Assembly (NCBI GenBank): GCA_964552675.1
Contig: CAZKHJ010000003.1
Coordinates: forward strand, 62,001-126,000
DNA: 64,000 bases
From: Sulfurimicrobium sp964552675
GTDB lineage: Bacteria > Pseudomonadota > Gammaproteobacteria > Burkholderiales > Sulfuricellaceae
Direction of reading: 5' to 3'
In this document: in pieces, positions 23,630 through 32,570 of the stretch
Layout of the letters: each line of letters begins with the position of its first letter
Numbering within the stretch: the stretch's first letter is position 1
Notes under the pieces: model-generated
The model's database searches: none
The model's input: only the letters and a program-made list of their open reading frames with translations
Told to the model about the DNA's origin: nothing
Program-made: the position numbers and the translations under genes

Positions 23630-25018
23630 TTATATCCCGCTGCCCCCCAGGGCTTTGTAAAGCTGTGCGGCCGAGACCAGCAGCGCCCGCCGTACTTGTA
23701 CTGTCCCTTGCTGGGCAGCGAAAGCGTCGCGCTGTGCCTCCAGCACTTCCAGATAGCTGGAGGCGCCTGCCTGGTAGCGTGCCTCGACCAGCCGCAAGCG
23801 TTCGTTCTGCGCTTTTTCCGCCGCTTCCTGTGCCTTGAGCTGTTCGGCGAGCTGGTCGCGCGCCACCAGCAGATCAGCCACTTCGCGGAAGGCCTGCTGG
23901 ATGGTTTTTTCATATTCAGCCACGGCAATCACCTTGCGTGCCTCGGCCAGATCGACGCTGGACTGGGTGCGGCCGGCGTCGAACAGGGGCTGGACCAGAC
24001 CCGGCGTGAAACTCCAGGCGCCGCTGCCGGAATCGAACAGGCCGGAGACCGTGCGGCTGGCCGTGCCGAATGCCAGATTCAAGCCGATGCGCGGCAGGAA
24101 GGCAGCACGGGCTGCGCCGATATTGGCGTTGGCGGCAATCAGCTTGTGCTCGGCGGCACGCACGTCGGGACGGGCAAGCAGCACTTCGGACGGTACCGCT
24201 ATGGCGAGATCGAGTGGTATGCCCTGTTCGCTCAGACGCCGCCCGGCAGGCAGATTTTCTGCTTGGCTTCCCACCAGCAAGGTCAGCGCGTTTTCGGCTT
24301 GCGCGCGGCTGCGCTCCAGATTGGCCAGCTCGGCGCGCGCTGCTTCATAGGCGCCATCGGCGGCGAGAAAATCCAGATCGCCGGCCAGCCCCGCATCGCG
24401 CCGCTTCTGTACCAGGAAGCGGGTTTGCTTGCGGCTTTCGATGGTGGCGCGGGCCAGAGCCGTGCGCTCTTCCATCTCCTGCCGGGTGAGATAGGCGCTG
24501 GCGACATCCGCGATCAGGCTGAGGCGGAATGCCGCGCGTGCTTCGTCGCTGGCGAGGTAGCTGGCCTGCGCTGCTGCGGAAAGGCTTTTTACCCGTCCCC
24601 AGAAATCGAGCTCGAAGGCGGTTACGCCAAGGTTCACGTCATGACGCCGGCTGGTCAGCGCCTGTCCGGTAGCGGAGAGATCGCCGGGCGTGCGTGTGGC
24701 TGCTTCGGAGACGCCGAGATTGAGTGCCGGCAGGCGGTCGGCACGGCTGATGCCGTACAGCGCGCGTGCTTCCTCGACGCGGGCCACTGCAATGCGCAGG
24801 TCGCGGTTGTGTTCCAGTGCCGCATCGACCAGCGCCTGCAGCCGCGGATCGGGCAGCATCTGCTGCCAGCTCAGGCCTGCCAGCGCACGCTCGCCGGCAG
24901 TCGGCTGCGGCCAGTTTGCCGCCACTGGCGGCGCCGGGCGCTCATAAGCGGGCACGAAGGAACAGCCGGAGAGCAGGATCAAGGCTGCCGGCAAGGCGCG
25001 TTGGGTCAGTTTACGCAT
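23630..25018 (-). CDS. Outer membrane efflux lipoprotein (OprM/NodT family)
   Basis: A 462-residue TolC-like channel subunit. I use the ATG at 25018 because it gives a lipoprotein signal with lipobox LLSGC (Cys18) and overlaps the acrB-like stop by 8 bases. Two repeated OEP domains contain long amphipathic helices, with family segments ERPAPPVAANWPQP, GLSWQQMLPDPRLQALVDAAL (in pieces) and VLLARPDVRAAEH. It would complete the tripartite pump with the two preceding genes. Its substrates cannot be read from sequence. Confidence 0.94.
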   Translation of the reverse strand: MRKLTQRALPAALILLSGCSFVPAYERPAPPVAANWPQPTAGERALAGLSWQQMLPDPRLQALVDAALEHNRDLRIAVARVEEARALYGISRADRLPALNLGVSEAATRTPGDLSATGQALTSRRHDVNLGVTAFELDFWGRVKSLSAAAQASYLASDEARAAFRLSLIADVASAYLTRQEMEERTALARATIESRKQTRFLVQKRRDAGLAGDLDFLAADGAYEAARAELANLERSRAQAENALTLLVGSQAENLPAGRRLSEQGIPLDLAIAVPSEVLLARPDVRAAEHKLIAANANIGAARAAFLPRIGLNLAFGTASRTVSGLFDSGSGAWSFTPGLVQPLFDAGRTQSSVDLAEARKVIAVAEYEKTIQQAFREVADLLVARDQLAEQLKAQEAAEKAQNERLRLVEARYQAGASSYLEVLEAQRDAFAAQQGTVQVRRALLVSAAQLYKALGGSGI

Positions 25019-28000
25019 GATCGTTCTCCTGATGAACCCGGGCATGGTCGGGAAAAATGCGCCGCACCACCACATAGAACACCGGCACCAGAAACACCGC
25101 CAGCACGGTGGCGGCGAGCATGCCGCCGATCACGCCGGTGCCGATGGCGTGGCGGCTTTCGGCGCCGGCGCCGGTGGAAATGGCCAGCGGGAAGACGCCG
25201 GCGATGAAGGCGATGGAGGTCATCAGGATCGGCCGGAAGCGCAGGCGGCAGGCTTCCAGCGTGGCTTCGAACAGGCCCATGCCCTCATCCTGCAGCTTGC
25301 GGGCAAATTCGATGATCAGGATGGCGTTCTTGGACGACAGGCCGATGATGGCGATCAGGCCCACCTTGAAATACACGTCGTTGGGCAGGCCGCGCAGGTT
25401 CACCGCCAGCGAGGCGCCGAACACGCCCAGCGGCACCACCAGCATCACCGCGAAGGGAATGGCCCAGCTTTCGAACAGTGCGGCCAGGCAGAGGAACACC
25501 ACGAACAGCGAGATGCCGAACAGCAGCGGTGCCTGGGTGCCCGACAGCCGCTCCTCGAAGGAGGTGGCCGACCATTCGAAGCCGAATCCGGGTGGCAGCT
25601 TGGCAGCGATTTCCTCCATGACCGCCAGCGCTTCGCCGGTGCTGTGGCCGGGGGCCGGGTTGCCGGCGATCTTCATCGAGGGCAGGCCGTTGTAGCGGTC
25701 CAGCTTGGGCGAGCCGACCACCCAGCTGGGCGTGGCCAGCTCGGACAGCGTCACCATCTCGCCCCGGTTGTTGCGCACCGGCAGGCGCAGGATGTCCTCG
25801 ACGCTGCGCCGGGTATCGGCCTCGGCCTGCATCTGCACGCGCAGGATGCGGCCCTGGCGCACGAAGTCGTTGATGTAGGCCACGCCCAGCGCTGATTGCA
25901 GGGTGTCGTTGAGGTCGGCAACGGACACGCCCAGGGTTTCGGCCTTGACCCGGTCGACATCGAGGAACAGCTGCGGCGCCGCTTCCTGGCCTTCCGGCCG
26001 CACGCCGACCAGACGCTTGTCCTGCATCGCCATGCCGAGCGCCATGTTGCGCGCATCCAGCAGTTTTTCCCGCCCCTGCCCGCCGCGATCCTGCAGGCGG
26101 AAATCGAAGCCGCCGGCCGCCGCCAGTTCGGGGATGGGCGGCGGGTTGATGGCGAACGCCATGGCCTGCTTGATGCGCGAGAAGGTCATGTTGGCTTGCT
26201 GCACCAGTGCTTTGGCGCCGCTTTGCGGCCCGGGCCGCGTGTCCCAGTCCTTGAGGCGGACGAAGGCAATCGCCGCGTTCTGGCCGCGCCCGAAGAAGGA
26301 GAAGCCGGCCACGCCGATCACATGCTCCACTTCCGGCTGCTTGAGATAGTGCTGTTCCATCTGGCTCAGCACTTCCAGGGTGCGGTCGCGGGTGGCGCCG
26401 GGCGGCAGCTGGACGAGGTTGAGGAAGTAGCCCTGATCCTCTTCCGGCAGAAAGCTGCCCGGCAGCTTGCTGAACAGCCAGCCGGTAGCACCCAGGATCA
26501 CGGCGTAGAGCACCAGGTAGCGCCCGGTCTTCTTCACGGCACGGCCCACCCACGAGGTGTAGCCCTGCGTGGTACGGCCGAATGCGCGGTTGAACCAGCC
26601 GAAGAAGCCGCGCGTGGGCAGCATTTCCTTGCCTGGCTCATGTCTTAGGAGCGAGGCGCACAGGGCCGGGGTGAGGGTCAGCGCCATCAGCGCCGAGAAC
26701 AGGATGGTCAGGATCAGGGTGACAGAAAACTGGCGGTAGATTGCGCCGGTGGAGCCGCCGAAGAAGGCCATCGGCACGAACACCGCCGCCAGCACCAGGG
26801 TGATGGCGATGATGGCGTTGACAATCTGGTCCATGGCCTTGCGTGTCGCATCGCGCGGCGGCAGGCCCTCGGTGGTCATGATGCGCTCGACGTTCTCCAC
26901 CACCACGATGGCATCGTCCACCACGATGCCGATGGCCAGCACCATGGCGAACAGGGTCAGCACATTGATCGAGTAGCCGAACAGGTACAGCCCCACCGCG
27001 CCGCCCACCAGGGCGATCGGCACCACGATGGTGGGAATCAGGGTGGCGCGCAGGTTTTCCAGGAACAGGAACATCACCAGAAACACCAGGAACACCGCTT
27101 CCGCCAGGGTGATGAGCACTTCGCGGATGGAGATTTCGACGAATTTCGAGGTGTCATAGGGCACGATCCAGCTGATGCCCTGGGGGAAGAACTTGGCCAG
27201 TTCGGCCATGCGGGCGTTGACCGCCTTGACCGTGTCGAGCGCGTTGGCGCCGGGCGACAGGCGGATGGCGATGGCCGCAGTGGGCTGCCCGTCGATGCGC
27301 GCGGCGACCGAATAATCCTGCGCGCCCAGTTCCACCCGCGCCACGTCCTTGACGCGCAGGGTGGAGCCATCGGGGTTGGTGCGCACGATGATGTTGCCGA
27401 ATTCTTCCGGCGAGGACAGGCGGCTCCTGGTCACGATCACCGCGTTCAACTGCTGGTTTGGCGCGGCTGGCAGCTGTCCCAGTTCGCCGCTGGCGATCTG
27501 CACGTTCTGGGCGCGCACCGCGCGCGCGATATCGGCAGGCGAAAGCTTGTAGCCCTGCAGTTTTTCCGGCTTGAGCCAGATGCGCATCGAATATTCGGTG
27601 CCGAACAGCAGCGCCTCGCCCACGCCCGGCACGCGGCGGATCGGGTCGAGCACGCTGGCGGCGGCATAGCTGCCGAGATCGACGTTGTTCTGGCTCTTGT
27701 CGGGCGAAAACAGCGCCACGATCATGACGTAGTTGCGCGCGGTCTTGTTCACCGTCACCCCGACGCGGCGCACATCGTCCGGCAGGCGCGCCTCGATGCG
27801 CTTGATGCGGTTCTGCGCCTCCACCGAGGCATAGTTGAGATCGGTGCCCGGCTTGAAGGTCAGCGTCACCGTGCCAGTGCCGATTTGCGATGCGGAATCC
27901 ATGTAGAGCAGATTCTCGATCCCGTTCATTTCCTGCTCGATCAGCGCCACTGCGCTTTCCTCCACCACCTGGGCGGAAGCGCCGGGATAGTTGACGGCAA

Positions 28001-28136
28001 TGTCCAGGGCCGGCGGCGCCACCGAGGGATATTGCGAAACAGGCAGATTCCTGAGCGCCAGCGCGCCGCCCAGCAGGATGATGATGGCGAGCACCCAGGC
28101 GAATACCGGGCGGTCGATGAAGAATTTGGCGAACAT
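25011..28136 (-). CDS. RND multidrug efflux transporter, HAE-1 family (AcrB-like)
   Basis: A 1041-residue inner-membrane proton-driven pump with twelve helices and two large periplasmic loops. It opens MFAKFFIDRPVFAWVLAIII as AcrB homologues do. The proton relay is present: the Asp pair in GIVVDDAIVVVENVERIM (helix 4) and the Lys in GLSSKNAILIIEFARK (helix 10). Length is normal for HAE-1. The start is 3 bases after the acrA-like stop. Drug or solvent export is expected. Confidence 0.97.
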   Translation of the reverse strand: MFAKFFIDRPVFAWVLAIIILLGGALALRNLPVSQYPSVAPPALDIAVNYPGASAQVVEESAVALIEQEMNGIENLLYMDSASQIGTGTVTLTFKPGTDLNYASVEAQNRIKRIEARLPDDVRRVGVTVNKTARNYVMIVALFSPDKSQNNVDLGSYAAASVLDPIRRVPGVGEALLFGTEYSMRIWLKPEKLQGYKLSPADIARAVRAQNVQIASGELGQLPAAPNQQLNAVIVTRSRLSSPEEFGNIIVRTNPDGSTLRVKDVARVELGAQDYSVAARIDGQPTAAIAIRLSPGANALDTVKAVNARMAELAKFFPQGISWIVPYDTSKFVEISIREVLITLAEAVFLVFLVMFLFLENLRATLIPTIVVPIALVGGAVGLYLFGYSINVLTLFAMVLAIGIVVDDAIVVVENVERIMTTEGLPPRDATRKAMDQIVNAIIAITLVLAAVFVPMAFFGGSTGAIYRQFSVTLILTILFSALMALTLTPALCASLLRHEPGKEMLPTRGFFGWFNRAFGRTTQGYTSWVGRAVKKTGRYLVLYAVILGATGWLFSKLPGSFLPEEDQGYFLNLVQLPPGATRDRTLEVLSQMEQHYLKQPEVEHVIGVAGFSFFGRGQNAAIAFVRLKDWDTRPGPQSGAKALVQQANMTFSRIKQAMAFAINPPPIPELAAAGGFDFRLQDRGGQGREKLLDARNMALGMAMQDKRLVGVRPEGQEAAPQLFLDVDRVKAETLGVSVADLNDTLQSALGVAYINDFVRQGRILRVQMQAEADTRRSVEDILRLPVRNNRGEMVTLSELATPSWVVGSPKLDRYNGLPSMKIAGNPAPGHSTGEALAVMEEIAAKLPPGFGFEWSATSFEERLSGTQAPLLFGISLFVVFLCLAALFESWAIPFAVMLVVPLGVFGASLAVNLRGLPNDVYFKVGLIAIIGLSSKNAILIIEFARKLQDEGMGLFEATLEACRLRFRPILMTSIAFIAGVFPLAISTGAGAESRHAIGTGVIGGMLAATVLAVFLVPVFYVVVRRIFPDHARVHQENDHA

Positions 28137-28139
28137 GGC

Positions 28140-29276
28140 TCAGCCCTCTTTTTGCGGCTTGCTGCCGGCTGGCTGTTGTGCCGGTTGCCATGGCACGGCC
28201 TTGACCGGCGTGCCGGGGCGGGCCTTCTGCAGGCCGTTGACGATCACCTGTTCGCCGCCTTTCAGCCCGTCGGCAATGATGAAATCGCCGCCCGCCATGC
28301 CACCGGTCCGGACCGGTTGCGGCACGGCCTTGCCGTCGGGGCCGGCCAGCGTCACGAACTGGCCCTGCGGCCCGCCCTGCACCGCGCGCTGCGGCACGCG
28401 GATGGCGCCCTCGGCGACGGCGGAGGGGAAGCGGATGCGCACGAACATGCCGGGCAGCAGTTCATGCCTGGGGTTGGGGAACTCGGCACGCAGCGACACC
28501 GCGCCGGTGGAGGGGTCCACCGCCTGATCGGAAAACAGTATCTTGCCCGGCAGCGGATAGGCGCTGCCGTCTTCAAGCAGCAGCTCCACCCTGGCCGATT
28601 CGGCACGCTTGAGCTTGCCGGATTTGAGCGCAGCCTGCAGGCGCAGCATTTCCGCGCCGGGCTGGGTGAAGTTGGCATAGACCGGGTCGATCTGTTCTAT
28701 CGTCGCCAGATGCGTCGCTTCACCCCGGCCCACCAGCGCCCCTTCGGTGACCAGCGCACGGCCGATGCGGCCGGAGAGCGGTGCCGGCACGCGGGTGTTT
28801 TCCACATCCAGCGCGGCGCGCGCCTGGGCCGCCTGCGCCTGCTTGAGCCGCGCCTGGGCGGCGTCGAATTCCTGCTGGCTGACTGCCTTGATCTCCAGCA
28901 GGGGCTGGTAGCGCTCGACCACCAGCCGCGCCGCTTCGACATCGGCCCGGGCGGCATCCAGCGTGGCCTGGTAGGTGCGCGCATCGATCTGGAACAGGGT
29001 GGTTCCTTCCTTCACATCCGAGCCCTCCGCGAACAGGCGTTTTTCCACCACGCCTTCCACCCGTGCCCGCACCTGCGCGCTGCGCCAGGCCTGCAGGCGG
29101 CCGGGCAGATCCTGGGTCAGCGTGGCCGTGCCGCTCGCCACGGTGATCACATCGACTTCCGGCGGCGGCATCGCGCCGCCCGGGCCGGGGCCGCCAGCGG
29201 GTTTCTGCTCGCCACCCTTGCCGCAGCCCGCCAGCGTGGCGATCAGCAGAAGCATCAGCGGAAAAGTTCGGTTCAT
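28140..29276 (-). CDS. RND periplasmic adaptor lipoprotein (AcrA-like)
   Basis: A 378-residue membrane fusion protein joining the pump to the outer membrane channel. Lipobox LAGC is at Cys18. The lipoyl halves (DLPGRLQAWRSAQVRARVEG and VPAPLSGRIGRALVTEGALV) flank a helical hairpin (YQATLDAARADVEAARLVVERY, in two pieces), followed by beta-barrel and membrane-proximal domains. The mature N-terminus is Gly/Pro-rich. It follows the TetR gene by 14 bases. Confidence 0.95.
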   Translation of the reverse strand: MNRTFPLMLLLIATLAGCGKGGEQKPAGGPGPGGAMPPPEVDVITVASGTATLTQDLPGRLQAWRSAQVRARVEGVVEKRLFAEGSDVKEGTTLFQIDARTYQATLDAARADVEAARLVVERYQPLLEIKAVSQQEFDAAQARLKQAQAAQARAALDVENTRVPAPLSGRIGRALVTEGALVGRGEATHLATIEQIDPVYANFTQPGAEMLRLQAALKSGKLKRAESARVELLLEDGSAYPLPGKILFSDQAVDPSTGAVSLRAEFPNPRHELLPGMFVRIRFPSAVAEGAIRVPQRAVQGGPQGQFVTLAGPDGKAVPQPVRTGGMAGGDFIIADGLKGGEQVIVNGLQKARPGTPVKAVPWQPAQQPAGSKPQKEG

Positions 29277-29290
29277 GTTCGGCTCCTTGA

Positions 29291-29890
29291 TTAATGGTTT
29301 TTGGCGTAGGCGCGCAGGAAGCAGTCGGCAATCCGCTCGATCCGGTCTTTTTCGTCGGATTCGGGCAGCGGTGCCGGGTCGCTGATGCGCCGGAAATGAT
29401 CGATATTGTTGAGCATGCCGAGCAGCATTTCAGCGGCAAAGCGCGGGTCGTCCTGGCGCAACTGGCCGGCTGCCATGGCGCTGCCAATGAACTCGGCGAG
29501 GCGGGTGGCGGTCTGCTCCGGCCCCTTGGCGAAATAGGCCTGGGCCAGGCTCGGGAAGCGCGCCGCCTCGGCCATGAGCGTGCGGAACATGGCCAGCCCC
29601 TCGGTGCCATGGACCTTGTGGCGGAAAGCCGTGCCAAAGCGGAGCAGGGCGGCGCGCACGTCATCGGTCTGCCCGTCCAGGGAAACCACGATGGCATCCG
29701 AAATCTGTCCCGCTGATTCGCTGAACAGCTCGTCCTTGCCGGGAAAATGGTTATACAGCGTCTGTTTCGCCACCCCGGCGCGGGCCGCGATGCCATCCAC
29801 GCTGGCCCGGTAGCCTTCCTCCATGAAGGCCTCCCTGGCCGCCTGGATCAGGCGGTCGCGGGTGTCGGTGATGTCGGCGGAAATAGACAT
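29291..29890 (-). CDS. TetR/AcrR family repressor of the efflux operon
   Basis: A 199-residue regulator. The ATG at 29890 is preceded by AGGGA; an upstream TTG at 29908 is less likely. The helix-turn-helix is at about residues 25-50 (SVDGIAARAGVAKQTLYNHF), followed by KDELF, the classic TetR pattern. The C-terminal ligand domain is of AcrR_C-like length. It is the first gene of its own target operon rather than divergent from it, so it should be autoregulated along with the pump. A perfect palindrome sits over its likely promoter. Confidence 0.93.
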   Translation of the reverse strand: MSISADITDTRDRLIQAAREAFMEEGYRASVDGIAARAGVAKQTLYNHFPGKDELFSESAGQISDAIVVSLDGQTDDVRAALLRFGTAFRHKVHGTEGLAMFRTLMAEAARFPSLAQAYFAKGPEQTATRLAEFIGSAMAAGQLRQDDPRFAAEMLLGMLNNIDHFRRISDPAPLPESDEKDRIERIADCFLRAYAKNH

Positions 29891-29916
29891 GGCAATCCCT
29901 GAACTCAAATACGAAA

Positions 29917-29956
29917 TAGACTGTACAGTCTAGTCTAACTTGTGGCGGTATTGCAA
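29917..29956 (-). promoter_or_regulatory. tetR-acrAB promoter with 16-bp palindromic operator
   Basis: TAGACTGTACAGTCTA (29917-29932) is a perfect palindrome ending 27 bases before the tetR ATG. On the minus strand TTGCAA (29956-29951) lies 18 bases before TAGACT (29932-29927), so the palindrome overlaps the presumed -10. This fits steric repression by TetR. A partial second TAGTCTA lies immediately upstream. Confidence 0.65.
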
Positions 29957-30030
29957 GCCAGGGAAATTCTGGTGGCGCAATGTGGATTTATTATTGATCC
30001 GACCCACAGTCCGGAATAAATCGTTCCGGA

Positions 30031-31098
30031 TCAATAGTTCTGAATGATGCCGCCGCCCAGGCAGACTTCGCTCTCGTACACCACCACCGACTGCCCCGGC
30101 GTGACCGCCCATTGCGGTTCGGCGAATTCGATGTCGCAGCGGCTGGCGTCGATCCGGGCGATGCTGCACGGGGCATCGGCCTGACGGTAGCGGGTCTTGG
30201 CGGCATAGACCCAGTGCGGGTGGGGGGAGGTTCCGCTGATCCAGCTCAAGTCTGCTGCGCTGAGCGCGGGTTTGAGCAGCAGCGGGTGGTCGTGGCCTTG
30301 CACTACGATCAGCGTATTGCTGGCCATGTCCTTGGCGGCCACGAACCATGGCTCGCCCTGGCCGCCGATGCCCAGGCCCTGGCGCTGGCCGATGGTGTAG
30401 TAGGCCAGGCCCTGGTGCCCGCCCACTGTCTTGCCTTCCGGTGTCTGCATCGGGCCCGGCTGCTTGGGCAGGTAGCGTTCGAGGAATTCGCGGAAGGGAC
30501 GTTCGCCGATGAAACAGATGCCGGTGCTGTCCTTCTTGGCGAAAGTCGACAGCCCGGCCTGCTCGGCGATTTTACGCACTTCGCGCTTGTACAGTTCGCC
30601 CAGGGGGAACAGGGTTCGGGACAGCTGGGCCTGATTCAGACGATAGAGAAAGTAGCTCTGGTCCTTGGTGCCGTCCTCGGCCTTGAGCAGTTCGAACTGG
30701 CCGAAGCGCTCGCGCACCCTGGCATAGTGGCCGGTGGCGATTTTGTCCGCGCCGAGCTTGAGGGCGTGGTCGAGAAAGGCCTTGAACTTGATTTCGGAGT
30801 TGCACAGCACGTCCGGGTTGGGGGTGCGCCCGGCCTGGTATTCCTGCAGGAACAGGGCGAAAACGCGCTCCCGGTATTCCTGGGCGAAGTTGACTGCCTC
30901 CACCTCGATGCCGATTTTGTCGGCCACCGCCAGCACGTCCATGAAATCCTGCTTGGCCGGGCAGTAGCCGTCCTCGCCGTCGTCGTCCTCCCAGTTTTTC
31001 ATGAACAGGCCGACCACTTCGTGGCCCTGCTGTTTCAGCAACAGGGCAGCGACGGACGAATCCACGCCGCCTGACATGCCGACGACAACTTTACTCAT
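30031..31098 (-). CDS. mnmA: tRNA-specific 2-thiouridylase
   Basis: A 355-residue enzyme that thiolates U34 of tRNA Lys, Glu and Gln using sulfur relayed from IscS. The PP-loop GMSGGVDSS is at residues 8-16. The catalytic cysteine pair is in context: PDVLCNSEIKF and STGICFIGERPF. Length is standard. Its start overlaps the end of the preceding gene by 8 bases, placing it last in a five-gene leftward operon that begins with the ABC exporter. A small inverted repeat downstream (30010-30030) lacks a T-run. Confidence 0.97.
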   Translation of the reverse strand: MSKVVVGMSGGVDSSVAALLLKQQGHEVVGLFMKNWEDDDGEDGYCPAKQDFMDVLAVADKIGIEVEAVNFAQEYRERVFALFLQEYQAGRTPNPDVLCNSEIKFKAFLDHALKLGADKIATGHYARVRERFGQFELLKAEDGTKDQSYFLYRLNQAQLSRTLFPLGELYKREVRKIAEQAGLSTFAKKDSTGICFIGERPFREFLERYLPKQPGPMQTPEGKTVGGHQGLAYYTIGQRQGLGIGGQGEPWFVAAKDMASNTLIVVQGHDHPLLLKPALSAADLSWISGTSPHPHWVYAAKTRYRQADAPCSIARIDASRCDIEFAEPQWAVTPGQSVVVYESEVCLGGGIIQNY

Positions 31099-31642
31099 TG
31101 GGTTCCACTCCGTTTTTCCATTCTTCCAGGGTGAATATGGCCGCAGGATGGCCCGGTTCGAAGAACCAGGAATCTACCACGAATTCCTCGCCGTTTCCCT
31201 GCTCCGCGATGCGCGCGGCCCAGTGTTCGTTGATCATCAGGGGGGCGCGCTTGACCGGGTCGAGCACCTGGTGGAATTTCAGCCAGCCGCGTTCTTCCAG
31301 CAGCCTGAGGTAAAGCGTGGTGTTGTGGGCATGGTCGATGCAATCCATGCGCCCGTCCACGCCGTCATCCAGGAGGTTGCGCCCGTGGTCGCGAAAGGTC
31401 GGGGTTTGCTGCCCGGCGAAGGTGATGAACTGGCCGATCGCCTGGGCGATGGCGTCGCGTTCATCCCCGGCATCCCTGACCCGGCTGAACAACATGCGGA
31501 TATGCAGCAGTTCAGCACCGCGCAAATGCACCGCGGCACTGGTGGCGCAGCCATAGTTGTAGCAGATGTTGAGCTCGTCGGCCTGCGCTCCGCTTGTCAC
31601 GGCCAGCAGCGCCAGCGCGGTGAGAGACAGCCCAAATTTCAT
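31091..31642 (-). CDS. Secreted conserved protein with a possible Cys-His-Asp (transglutaminase-like) triad
   Basis: A 183-residue protein with signal peptide MKFGLSLTALALLAVTSGAQA. Two cysteines at the mature N-terminus (ICYNYGC) may bond. Cys101 in RMDCIDHAHNT, His140 in NEHWAARI and Asp157 in FVVDSWF have the order, spacing and neighbours of bacterial transglutaminase-like cysteine proteinases (DC-x-D-x-A ... H ... DSW). The triad is my inference; I do not recognise a named family. The start overlaps the upstream Nudix stop as TGATG, and the end overlaps mnmA. Confidence 0.8.
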   Translation of the reverse strand: MKFGLSLTALALLAVTSGAQADELNICYNYGCATSAAVHLRGAELLHIRMLFSRVRDAGDERDAIAQAIGQFITFAGQQTPTFRDHGRNLLDDGVDGRMDCIDHAHNTTLYLRLLEERGWLKFHQVLDPVKRAPLMINEHWAARIAEQGNGEEFVVDSWFFEPGHPAAIFTLEEWKNGVEPNE

Positions 31643-32085
31643 CAGCGATGGGTGATGAGCTCAAGGGGGAAGCGTTTCCCGGCGAGGTGGTCTTCCACGC
31701 ATTGCAGCACCAGCGGGCTGCGATGGCGTGCCTGGGTGGCGCGGATTTCATCCAGGCTGAGCCAGGCGGCACGGATGATGCCGCTGTCGAGGCTTTGCTG
31801 CGGGTCGTGCGCGCTGACCGGGCCGGTGAAGGCAAAGCGCAGATAGGTAAGGTCCTTGCGCGGATGGCGCCAGCTGTAAATGCCGAGCAGCCATTCCGGC
31901 ACGAAAGTATGGGCGGTTTCTTCCTGCACTTCGCGGATCACGCCTGCGGCCAGGGTTTCGCCCGGCTCCCAGTGGCCAGCGGGCTGGTTGAACATCGGGC
32001 CGTCATCGGTTTCCTCCTCGACCAGAAGAAATTTGCCGTTCTGTTCGATCACGGCGGCAACGGTGACATTGGGTTTCCAGATCAT
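31642..32085 (-). CDS. nudJ: Nudix hydrolase, NudJ-like
   Basis: A 147-residue Nudix enzyme. The Nudix box reads GHWEPGE-x7-REVQEET (about residues 37-59), and the N-terminal WKPNVTVAAVIEQNGKFLLVEE and central YSWRHPRKDLTYLRFAF match NudJ/YmfB, which removes phosphate from thiamine pyrophosphate precursors and nucleotides in E. coli. In many Proteobacteria nudJ lies next to mnmA, and here only one gene separates them. Substrate is inferred from family. Confidence 0.85.
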   Translation of the reverse strand: MIWKPNVTVAAVIEQNGKFLLVEEETDDGPMFNQPAGHWEPGETLAAGVIREVQEETAHTFVPEWLLGIYSWRHPRKDLTYLRFAFTGPVSAHDPQQSLDSGIIRAAWLSLDEIRATQARHRSPLVLQCVEDHLAGKRFPLELITHR

Positions 32086-32096
32086 GTCGGGCTTCG

Positions 32097-32570
32097 CTAT
32101 AGGAATCGGTCCAGCAGCTTGCGGCTGGGTTTGTCCAGGGTGCGCGTGTCGCGCACCAGGAAATGGATGCCGTGACTGTCGGCAATGAGCAGGGTCGTGG
32201 GAGAGAGGCGGCGGATGTCATCTTCACCCTTGAGCACGAACGAGGTTTCGCCACGGTCGGTTTCCACCTGCCAGGTGCTGGGCGTGGCAAAACTGGAAAC
32301 CTGGCGGATGGCGCGGATTTCCGGCATGAATTCACGGCTAGCGAGTTCCGCTTGCACCAGGGTGCGGATGGCCTCGGGCAAGTCCGCCAGGCGTTCGATC
32401 CATACCAGTTCGTGGCCATCGCTGGTGACCAGCGCCACATTTTCTTCCGGGGCGCTGACCGGGAAGGCGTGAACCGGGATCACGCCCACATGAATCTCGC
32501 CGTCGGCAGCGGTAAATACCAGTTTGCCAAAGGAGTTGCGCGTCAGCTGGAAATCGGCGGCCCTGCTCAT
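32097..32570 (-). CDS. DUF1854 protein, cyanophycin-locus associated
   Basis: A 157-residue soluble protein (FQLTRNSFGKLVFTAADGEIHVGV near the start; LVTSDGHELVWIERLADLP; PEIRAIRQVSS). DUF1854 proteins are known as companions of an ABC transporter beside cyanophycin synthetase genes. Its ATG overlaps the ABC gene stop as ATGA, showing coupled translation. No catalytic motif is visible. A subunit or accessory role for the exporter is the simplest reading. Confidence 0.85.
   Translation of the reverse strand: MSRAADFQLTRNSFGKLVFTAADGEIHVGVIPVHAFPVSAPEENVALVTSDGHELVWIERLADLPEAIRTLVQAELASREFMPEIRAIRQVSSFATPSTWQVETDRGETSFVLKGEDDIRRLSPTTLLIADSHGIHFLVRDTRTLDKPSRKLLDRFL

Noticed and set aside
30010..30030. 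Inverted repeat TCCGGAA/TTCCGGA after mnmA as a terminator
   Set aside because: No T-run follows on the minus strand.
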